Assembly: GCF_012427705.1 (NCBI RefSeq)
Contig: NZ_CP048602.1
Span: 1,798,001-1,862,000, forward strand
Source: Vreelandella piezotolerans
Lineage (GTDB): Bacteria; Pseudomonadota; Gammaproteobacteria; Pseudomonadales; Halomonadaceae
Length of the DNA: 64,000 bases
Reading direction: 5' to 3'
The notes beneath the pieces are model-generated. The model saw nothing but the letters and a program-made list of their open reading frames with translations. It was not told the origin of the DNA and did not search any database. This document shows positions 58,252-64,000 of this stretch, in pieces; within the stretch, counting starts at the first letter, position 1, and every line of letters begins with the position of its first letter. A program made the translations under genes and the position numbers.

Positions 58252-59409
58252 TCAACGCGTCATGAGAAGGTGTGGATTCACCGCGAGGCGCGCTACAGGA
58301 AGCTCGTTAGAGATCGCACCAGCGTTTTGTAAATAGCGCTCGAACGCTGCATAGCGCCGCTCATCCAGCGCCGCCGGGCTTAGCGCGACGCGGCGAAGCA
58401 GATCATCCCATGTGGTTTGATGAATGGGATTATCCAGCACGGGGTGAGTCGTGACCAATAGCGACCACGCCTCGTCCGGGTGCTCGATCATCCAATTGCT
58501 GGCTTCTTCCACCGCCAACAGTACCCGAGACCACGTTGTGGCTCGACGAGCCACGGAATCGCTGTTAGCTACGAGAATGAGTCCGTCGTGGCGGGGGATA
58601 TCGAGCTCGCTGTAGCGAACGGTGTGGGTGACGATGCCATCGGCCGCCAGTTGCGCGGGCAAGCTGTGGTAAAAACCATCCGCCACGGCATCGACTCTGC
58701 TCGAACGGAGGGCATCAGCGGCATCGAAATGCACGCTTTCGGGCGCAACGAAGTCATCCACTTGCCGCACCGAGCGTGGCAGTAGTCGCTCTACCAGCAC
58801 GTCACGCCCTTCGCGGGTAGAAAAGCCGTAGTGCAGATCGGCCAGGGTGTCTTCGACGTTGGCAGGTGCGGGCGCTTCGCCCGCCACGATCACGGCGTTG
58901 AGCGGTGTCTCGATCAACGTGGCGATACGGACGATGGGCGCTCCTTCATGGGCATGTAGATGTAGAAGCGGCTGGCGAGTCAGGGCTAAATCGACCTCGC
59001 CGGCTGACAAAAGCTTGATGGCAATGGATGGGTCAGCTGGGGTCGATAGGGCGATATCCAAGCCTTGGGCGGCGAACAGTCCGCGCTCTTTTGCCACGAT
59101 AAGCGCCGCATGCTGTGGGCTCAAATACCAATCTAGCATCAGCGTAAGTTGTTTGAGCGGTGGCGGATCAAGGGGCGGTGGCGGTACCACTGCCATGCTG
59201 GGAGCTTCTTCGAGTGCCTCTATTGCCCGGTCGTCATCGGCAGGCCACAACCCCTCGGGTAGTCTTACGGTGCTATCCAAAGAGAGCGGCGGCTCAGTGA
59301 TCTCTGCTTCACGCTCTTCGTTTGCGTAAGTCACTGAAAATGAAAATAATAAAATAAGGACCCATGACAGAGCTATTAATGAACGTTCACGCCAAAAAGC
59401 GTTCAACAT
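58252..59409 (-). CDS. NMT1/ThiY-type substrate-binding protein, orphan
   Basis: 385 residues. N-terminal helix (LIALSWVLILLFSFSVTYA, about 12-30) as signal or anchor, then a low-complexity, Pro/Glu-rich stretch (31-85) and the periplasmic binding domain beginning LTLMLDWYLSPQHAALIVAKERGLFAAQGL, the NMT1/THI5 signature (thiamine-precursor, sulfonate or nitrate receptors). DLALTRQPLLHLHAHEGAPIVRIATLI follows. No permease or ATPase gene is nearby, so it may work with distant partners or as a sensor. The ligand is unknown. Confidence 0.8.
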   Translation of the reverse strand: MLNAFWRERSLIALSWVLILLFSFSVTYANEEREAEITEPPLSLDSTVRLPEGLWPADDDRAIEALEEAPSMAVVPPPPLDPPPLKQLTLMLDWYLSPQHAALIVAKERGLFAAQGLDIALSTPADPSIAIKLLSAGEVDLALTRQPLLHLHAHEGAPIVRIATLIETPLNAVIVAGEAPAPANVEDTLADLHYGFSTREGRDVLVERLLPRSVRQVDDFVAPESVHFDAADALRSSRVDAVADGFYHSLPAQLAADGIVTHTVRYSELDIPRHDGLILVANSDSVARRATTWSRVLLAVEEASNWMIEHPDEAWSLLVTTHPVLDNPIHQTTWDDLLRRVALSPAALDERRYAAFERYLQNAGAISNELPVARLAVNPHLLMTR

Positions 59410-59556
59410 AACCTCAACTCCCGATGGTAGGACGGCGGAGTTTAGCTGTCAGGCAAAGCATCTGGCTAGTCCCTTGCATAAACCTAGCGAACACGCTCAG
59501 TAAATTCAGCAACGACATGCAATAATAGAACGGCATTAATGTAGAGACGGAGAGAC

Positions 59557-61263
59557 ATGGACGCAATTTATACGTTCTTCCTGGTGGGTGGTTCCCTAAT
59601 GGCGCTCAGCATCCTCGCGAGTCGTCTCTCTTCCATGGTGGGCGTACCGATACTGCTGATTTTCTTGGGCCTCGGGATGTTGGCCGGAGAGGAAGGCCTG
59701 CTAGGCGTCGAGTTCGATGACTATTCCATGGCCTTTACGATCGGCCATCTAGCGCTCGCCATGATTCTGCTCGACGGTGGGTTGCGCACGCGTCTTAAAA
59801 CGTTCCGAGTCGGGTTTCGTCCTGCGCTCTCTCTGGCGACGTTCGGTGTCTTCATTACCAGCGCCATCGTCGGCGTCATTGCCATGTGGGTATTTGATCT
59901 CTCCTTGGTACAAGGGCTGCTGGTAGGTGCCATCGTCGGGTCTACCGATGCTGCGGCGGTCTTCTCCATGTTGAGCGGGCGGGGAGTGAACCTTAACGAA
60001 CGGGTAGGGGCGACGCTGGAAATCGAATCGGGTACCAACGACCCGATGGCGATCTTTCTAACCCTGATGCTGGTAGAGCTGCTGGTCGGTGACATCGGCG
60101 GTGTCGGCGAAACGTTGCTGTTCTTCGTTTCTCAGTTTGGTATTGGGTTGGCCGTCGGCATTGGGGGCGGATGGCTTAGCGCTAAACTGCTCCGCTGGCT
60201 GGACTTGGCACCTGGTCTTTATGCCATGCTGGCGCTGGCACTTGGCTTTAGCGTGTTCGGGTTGACCAGCGTGCTAGGAGGTAGCGGCTTTTTAGCGATT
60301 TATCTAGCGGGCCTGATGATTGGTAATCAGCCAGGCCGCCACCTCAATTTCATCCTGCCCGTACACGATGGTTTGGCCTGGTTGAGCCAAATCGGCTTGT
60401 TCTTGGTGCTGGGATTACTGGTGACGCCCAGCCAGCTTTGGGACGTGGCCCTGCCCGCTGGCTTCGTTGCGTTGGCGTTGATCTTCGTCGCTCGCCCGCT
60501 GGCCGTCTTGATTAGCATTAAACCCTTTTTCAAATTCCGTTGGCGCGAAACCCTCTTCATTGCCTGGGTCGGCCTGCGCGGAGCCGTTCCGATCGTGCTC
60601 GCCATTTTTCCAGTGATTGGCGGAGTCGAAAACGCGTCGCTCTACTTTAATGTCGCCTTTGCGGTGGTGCTGATGTCGCTGCTGATTCAAGGCGGCTCTC
60701 TCACCCTCATGGCCCGCTGGCTGAAAGTAGAAGTACCCGCGGGTACCACGCCCAACCGTCGCGGTCCACTGGGCATCCTCCCGGATAACGACTTCGAGAT
60801 GTTCGTTTATGTCGTCGAAAACGAAGACCTTGAAGACGTTCCAATCCGATTGCTGCGCTTCCCCTCGGGTGCGCTGATTTCGGCGCTGTTCCGCAATCAC
60901 GTCATGCTGCATCCCAAGGGTAGCACCCGGTTGAAACTTGGCGATGTAATCTGTGTGATTGGTCGTACGGAAGACCTGGTCGCGCTCAACCGACTGTTCA
61001 ATGGCGATGCCAAGCTCAAGCAAGAACGCGCCTTCTTTGGCACCTTTACCTTGGACGGCAACGCCCAAATGCAGGATATCGCCCAAGCCTATGGCTTGAC
61101 ACTGAGCCCCGGCGAGCAGGAGATGACGCTCGCAGAGTTCGTCTCTCTCAGAGTCGGCGGTCACCCTGTGGTCGGTGACGACGTAGATTGGCATGGTATC
61201 CACTGGGTCGTCAGCGAAATGGAGGGTGGCATGATTACCCGCGTCGGTTTAAGGCTCTACTAA
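59557..61263 (+). CDS. nhaP2: K+/H+ (Na+/H+) antiporter, NhaP2/CvrA type
   Basis: CPA1 antiporter of 568 residues. About 12 helices, with GAIVGSTDAAAVFSMLSGRGVNLNERVGATLEIESGTNDPMAIFLT (the CPA transport site with ND), then a cytosolic RCK_C/TrkA_C-type domain (about 400-490, VRLLRFPSGALISALFRN ... LGDVICVIGRTEDL) and a CorC-like tail. E. coli YcgO/CvrA has the same layout and length. It protects against potassium and osmotic upshift, of use to a halophile. GGAGAG lies before the ATG. Divergent from the orphan binding protein. Confidence 0.9.
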   Translation: MDAIYTFFLVGGSLMALSILASRLSSMVGVPILLIFLGLGMLAGEEGLLGVEFDDYSMAFTIGHLALAMILLDGGLRTRLKTFRVGFRPALSLATFGVFITSAIVGVIAMWVFDLSLVQGLLVGAIVGSTDAAAVFSMLSGRGVNLNERVGATLEIESGTNDPMAIFLTLMLVELLVGDIGGVGETLLFFVSQFGIGLAVGIGGGWLSAKLLRWLDLAPGLYAMLALALGFSVFGLTSVLGGSGFLAIYLAGLMIGNQPGRHLNFILPVHDGLAWLSQIGLFLVLGLLVTPSQLWDVALPAGFVALALIFVARPLAVLISIKPFFKFRWRETLFIAWVGLRGAVPIVLAIFPVIGGVENASLYFNVAFAVVLMSLLIQGGSLTLMARWLKVEVPAGTTPNRRGPLGILPDNDFEMFVYVVENEDLEDVPIRLLRFPSGALISALFRNHVMLHPKGSTRLKLGDVICVIGRTEDLVALNRLFNGDAKLKQERAFFGTFTLDGNAQMQDIAQAYGLTLSPGEQEMTLAEFVSLRVGGHPVVGDDVDWHGIHWVVSEMEGGMITRVGLRLY

Positions 61264-61278
61264 TTTATTCAAAAGGCG

Positions 61279-61306
61279 TTGACTTACAAGGAGAAGCTGT
61301 TAGTAT
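61279..61306 (+). promoter_or_regulatory. tRNA-Ser promoter
   Basis: -35 TTGACT (61279-61284), 16-bp spacer, -10 TAGTAT (61301-61306), 15 bases before the mature tRNA. Confidence 0.7.
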
Positions 61307-61321
61307 ACGCACCCATAAGCC

Positions 61322-61412
61322 GGAGGGATGGCAGAGCGGTTGAATGCACCGGTCTTGAAAACCGGCATAGGTTAATAGCCTATCCAGGGTTCGAATCCCT
61401 GTCCCTCCGCCA
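61322..61412 (+). tRNA. tRNA-Ser (UGA)
   Basis: 91 bases with encoded CCA. Acceptor stem GGAGGGA / TCCCTCC, discriminator G73, anticodon stem CCGGT / ACCGG with loop CTTGAAA (anticodon TGA), long variable arm GCATAGGTTAATAGCCTAT as in class II tRNAs, and T-arm CAGGGTTCGAATCCCTG. All stems pair. Reads UCA and, by wobble, UCG/UCU codons. Confidence 0.97.
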
Positions 61413-61421
61413 CTTATCTCG

Positions 61422-61449
61422 AAAAGCCCCTGATTCGTCAGGGGCTTTT
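61422..61449 (+). terminator. Terminator after tRNA-Ser
   Basis: Perfect 12-bp stem AAAAGCCCCTGA-TTCG-TCAGGGGCTTTT with UUCG-type loop and T-run. Confidence 0.88.
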
Positions 61450-61956
61450 GCGTTTCTAGGCCCCGCGCTTCCTTCCTACCTACAAGCCCTTTATAAAAGG
61501 CACCGGTCTTTCAGTGTGTCATCTGGTACGATTTTGCTCTAATCCATGTAGCAACTAACAATCCTCTGTTGAGATGATGGGAATTCAACAGGAGAATGCG
61601 ATGTCTCTAACGGATAATGAGCACAAGCTTTAGGTTAATGATGTTTTGCGGACACCTGTAGGTGCGGGCGGAACATAAAAGCTAACACATGAAATTACGC
61701 ATCAAACCACATCGCAAGGCTCGTGCGTCTGGCTCCGTTATGGAGATTTGACCAACGGGTAACTACATTGAGTTCATGCCAAAAGGTACACCTCAGCAAC
61801 GTGTGGGGCAGTATTATTGGCAGAATGTAGGATTACAGCTCAGTAAATCCATCAAGACCATCAAGACTTATGAGTAGCTTGGCCATGAAAGTTGAGAATG
61901 TCCAAACGCGGCCATTTGGCTTATGTTGATACCTCAACCAATAGGACGGTGAGTTT
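61450..61956. other. About 500 bp of non-coding, decayed sequence after tRNA-Ser
   Basis: No intact gene. Stops are frequent in all frames and base composition is lower in G+C than the flanks. It contains an 11-bp copy of the tRNA anticodon-arm sequence (GCACCGGTCTT at 61346-61356 and 61500-61510), a 10-codon frame MSLTDNEHKL at 61601, and the broken frame 61689-61877. It may be the remains of an element that entered at the tRNA gene; no integrase is visible. Confidence 0.5.
61689..61877 (+). pseudogene. Broken small reading frame (one in-frame TGA)
   Basis: The frame reads MKLRIKPHRKARASGSVMEI, TGA (61749-61751), then 41 further codons (PTGNYIEFMPKGTPQQ, RVGQYYWQNVGLQLSKSIKT, and so on to TAG). 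The composition after the stop looks protein-like (aromatic and charged mix), unlike random sequence around it. No ribosome site is seen. I do not recognise the family. Either a decayed small gene or chance. Confidence 0.3.
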
Positions 61957-62676
61957 ATGAAACGGGTATTAGCTCTAGCGATAGCGTTGGCCATGTCAGG
62001 TATTGCTCATGCAGATCCGACCATTGATGGCTCAAACCCGCGCTATTTCGACAGGTCACTTCAAGAAATTCGTGCCTCGTTAGATGAAGCAGAGGCAGAG
62101 CGCTTTAACGAAGCCGTCGAAGCTCTGTTGATGCGTCGATCTCAGCAAGGGATGACGATTGTCGAGATCAGCGAGCTAAGTGATGATGAACTTGAAGCCA
62201 TGGCCACAGAGGCTCGTCGCAGTCTGCACGGCCTTAGCGGCCCTGAGGTGCTCGAGCTCGCGGGAGAGCTCCCCGAGAAAAGCAAAGAGGCTGACGATCT
62301 TGACATTCCCATTGCGCAAGAAATGCTGGACCGCTTCGTTATCGAAAGCGCCGAGTACCAGTTGATTGAAGATGACTCGTTGAATGCTGATCCCGTGATA
62401 ACGTTGCGCGTGACCAACAACACTGGCGAGCCAGTCGCGAGGGCGCACTTCCGAGGTGTATTGCAAAGCCCAGGTCGTTCGGTGCCTTGGGTCGACGAGA
62501 CGTTCTACTATACCATTTCTGGCGGTATCGAGCCGGGCGAAACGTTGGAATGGAATTTAGCGCCCGATAGCACTGGCCCATGGGGCAACCCATCGATTGG
62601 TGATGACGCCAGTCTAAGTATTGAGGTGCTTCGCCTGGACGATCCCTCAGGGAGCATGCTTTGGGAAAGACCTTGA
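61957..62676 (+). CDS. Secreted protein of unknown function (DUF6694-like N-terminus)
   Basis: 239 residues. Signal peptide 1-19 (MKRVLALAIALAMSGIAHA, cleavage before DPTID). The next region TIDGSNPRYFDRSLQEIRASLDEAEAERFNEAVEALL resembles small gammaproteobacterial proteins of the DUF6694 kind. The C-terminal half (about 130-235) has a beta-rich pattern ITLRVTNNTGEPVARAHFRGVL...GGIEPGETLEWNL, which recalls immunoglobulin-like or DUF-type periplasmic domains. No lipobox Cys, so it should be free in the periplasm. Single gene between the tRNA region and a strong terminator. Function unknown. Confidence 0.75.
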   Translation: MKRVLALAIALAMSGIAHADPTIDGSNPRYFDRSLQEIRASLDEAEAERFNEAVEALLMRRSQQGMTIVEISELSDDELEAMATEARRSLHGLSGPEVLELAGELPEKSKEADDLDIPIAQEMLDRFVIESAEYQLIEDDSLNADPVITLRVTNNTGEPVARAHFRGVLQSPGRSVPWVDETFYYTISGGIEPGETLEWNLAPDSTGPWGNPSIGDDASLSIEVLRLDDPSGSMLWERP

Positions 62677-62690
62677 CGTAAATGGTGCCT

Positions 62691-62716
62691 AAAAACCCGC
62701 CTCGGCGGGTTTTTTT
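62691..62716 (+). terminator. Terminator after the secreted protein
   Basis: Stem ACCCGC-CTCG-GCGGGT flanked by AAAA on one side and seven T on the other; bidirectional, also serving the convergent LysR gene. Confidence 0.85.
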
Positions 62717-62782
62717 GATGCCGATTAAGCCATTCACGATTCCTAGCCAAACTTAGTGAATTGCGTTGCGTTCACTTCTGGC

Positions 62783-63670
62783 TCAATCCAGCAGCGATTC
62801 CCCCGTGCGCGTGAGCAGCGCTTTCAAGCTAGGCGACTCGAACCGGCGCTGGATGGTAATGGCATAGAACTCTTCCCAGACGCCGGGGAGCGCGCCGTAA
62901 TCTTTGAGCGTTCCGTTATTGAGCTCGTCACGCACGACGACCGGTGGCATGACGGCGATGTGCTGGGTATCCCTCGCCAGCAGACGCATCATGGCCATGT
63001 CATCCACCTCGGCGGCGATTTTGGGGGTAAGACGATGATGGCCGCAAAGCTGATCGAACGCGTGGCGCGTGGCGTTTTCCACGCCGGGTAAGATGAAGGC
63101 ATGCCCGTTGAGCGCGCTAGGAAAAATGGGCGGGGGGGAAAGACGAGGCGTGGCGATCAGGCTCACCGACTGCCGCGCCAGTCGCTGAGAGTGCCAGGGG
63201 TGTTCGCTATCGCCGCGAACGGGCTGGTTCGAGAGCACCACGTCGAGCTTGTGGGCAGAAAGCCGTCTGAGCAGGTCGTCGAGCCCTCCGCTTTGCAAAA
63301 TCAAATCCAAATCGTCTCGACCTAGTAGCGGCCTTACGAACCCCTCCTGAAAGTTACGCGACAGCGTGGCGACCGCCCCCACGCGAACGACCTCGCGGTG
63401 GGCGTGGCCACCCTCGGCGAACAGCGCGCTGAGCTCTTCTCCCTGGGTAAAAATGGCCTCGGCGTAATCGAAGGCGAGCCTGCCGGCTTCGGAAAGATGC
63501 AGCTGGCGCCCCTCTCGAATGAACAGCGCTTGGCCCAAGCGCTCCTCTAACTGACGAATCTGCTGCGAGAGGGACGACTGAGAGACATGCAGCGCCTCGG
63601 CCGTGCGGGTGAGATGGCCTAATTTTGCCACTTGCCAAAAGTAGTAAAGATGGTGGTAGTTGAGCTTCAT
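62783..63670 (-). CDS. LysR-family regulator, NhaR-like
   Basis: 295 residues from the ATG at 63670 (MKLNYHHLYYFWQVAKLGHLTRTAEALHVSQSSLSQQIRQLEERLGQALF). NYxHLYYFWxV at the start is the NhaR signature; the effector domain follows with LSAHKLDVVLSNQPV and ATRHAFDQLCGHHRLTPKIAAEVDDMAMMRLLARDTQHIAVMPPVV. E. coli NhaR activates nhaA in response to Na+. Divergent from a membrane-protein gene at 63798, which is its likely target. A TTG at 63688 is an unlikely alternative start. Confidence 0.88.
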   Translation of the reverse strand: MKLNYHHLYYFWQVAKLGHLTRTAEALHVSQSSLSQQIRQLEERLGQALFIREGRQLHLSEAGRLAFDYAEAIFTQGEELSALFAEGGHAHREVVRVGAVATLSRNFQEGFVRPLLGRDDLDLILQSGGLDDLLRRLSAHKLDVVLSNQPVRGDSEHPWHSQRLARQSVSLIATPRLSPPPIFPSALNGHAFILPGVENATRHAFDQLCGHHRLTPKIAAEVDDMAMMRLLARDTQHIAVMPPVVVRDELNNGTLKDYGALPGVWEEFYAITIQRRFESPSLKALLTRTGESLLD

Positions 63671-63797
63671 GGCAGGAGATCTCAGCAAGGTGGGTCTTTT
63701 CGTTCTGTTTTAGCGAACGTTTTAACAGATATAAACTATTTTTTATATGGTGACGAGGGCGGCATAGTCTTTGGGATACGACCAAGGGAGAACGGCT

Positions 63798-64000
63798 ATG
63801 CCTCAATTCATCGACTTCGCGGTGCTGGCACTACTGGCGTTATGGCTACTGATTCCGGTATCGCTACTGGTAGTGGCAGGCGCGAGTGCCCGCGCTGGCT
63901 CCTCCAAATCGCTAGGCCGTGCATGGAAAGCGGGCCGTCTGCTGACCCTAAGTGCGCTGGTAGCGAGCCTTGCCGTGGGCGCGCTGCTTTTGATGGATGC
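63798..64000 (+). CDS. Membrane protein, N-terminal end (cut by window)
   Basis: First 67 codons: one long hydrophobic helix (FAVLALLALWLLIPVSLLVVAGASA), a short basic loop (SSKSLGRAWKAGR) and a second helix. GGGAG lies before the ATG. Too short for a family call. Its divergence from an NhaR-like regulator suggests a transporter; a NuoL-like subunit (as in DabB or Mrp systems) is one possibility, not shown. Confidence 0.6.
   Translation, partial: MPQFIDFAVLALLALWLLIPVSLLVVAGASARAGSSKSLGRAWKAGRLLTLSALVASLAVGALLLMD

Noticed and set aside
60415..61203. 262-codon open frame on the minus strand inside the antiporter gene
   Set aside because: Antisense shadow of nhaP2; composition (His/Gln/Arg-rich) is typical of reversed frames.
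61749..61751. TGA in the small broken frame read as selenocysteine
   Set aside because: No SECIS-like hairpin was evident and the peptide does not resemble a selenoprotein; decay is simpler.
1..64000. CRISPR array, insertion sequence, rRNA operon, toxin-antitoxin pair
   Set aside because: No regularly spaced repeats, transposase, rRNA sequence or paired small toxin/antitoxin genes were found on reading both strands.

Overview
The window looks like one chromosomal segment of a moderately halophilic gammaproteobacterium, most likely Halomonas or a close relative. This rests on the gene content (OsmF/Yeh-type osmoprotectant transporter, TRAP-TAXI uptake, second Mla-type lipid transporter), on the E. 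coli-like block mltD-gloB-yafS-rnhA-dnaQ, and on the general protein character. No species can be fixed from sequence alone. Coding density is high. I saw no insertion sequence, intact prophage or CRISPR array.

Left part (1-13.2 kb). The 3' end of cysS is followed by a four-gene osmoprotectant ABC operon in the E. coli yehZYXW order. Next come the three genes of a branched-chain 2-oxoacid dehydrogenase (E1 alpha, E1 beta, E2; no E3), with a 623-residue protein-kinase-like gene 18 bp behind them. On the opposite strand is an overlapping four-gene MCE/Mla-type lipid transport operon.

Catabolic locus (13.3-34 kb). An IclR regulator sits beside five transcription units that together form an uptake and CoA-dependent beta-oxidation route: thiolase and 3-hydroxyacyl-CoA dehydrogenase; acyl-CoA dehydrogenase, ligase, thioesterase and a membrane protein; etfBA; a nitronate-monooxygenase-like gene; a hydratase/paired acyl-CoA dehydrogenase operon; and a TRAP-TAXI operon with two receptor genes. 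Four intergenic regions in this locus carry copies of one 17-bp palindrome (7-3-7 layout), at 17048, 21887, 29479 and 34009. I read these as operators that tie the locus into one regulon, probably under the IclR protein. The substrate is unknown.

Middle and right part (34-64 kb). Mostly housekeeping and transport: SulP permease, a chemoreceptor with a C-terminal sensor-like domain, rarD, yafV-rsuA, the yejABEF peptide transporter, mltD-gloB-yafS-rnhA-dnaQ-nudC, an SCP2 protein, sohB, an ArsR regulator divergent from prpE, yhhQ preceded by a likely preQ1-I riboswitch, an esterase, a DnaQ/GIY-YIG fusion nuclease, an orphan substrate-binding protein and an NhaP2-type antiporter. Next is tRNA-Ser(UGA) with a promoter and terminator, then about 500 bp of decayed sequence, a secreted protein of unknown function, and an NhaR-like LysR regulator divergent from a membrane-protein gene cut by the window end.

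The strongest leads are the BKD-kinase gene neighbourhood, the 17-bp regulon of the catabolic locus with its degenerate multifunctional enzyme, the yhhQ riboswitch, and a structured intergenic repeat between etfA and the next gene.
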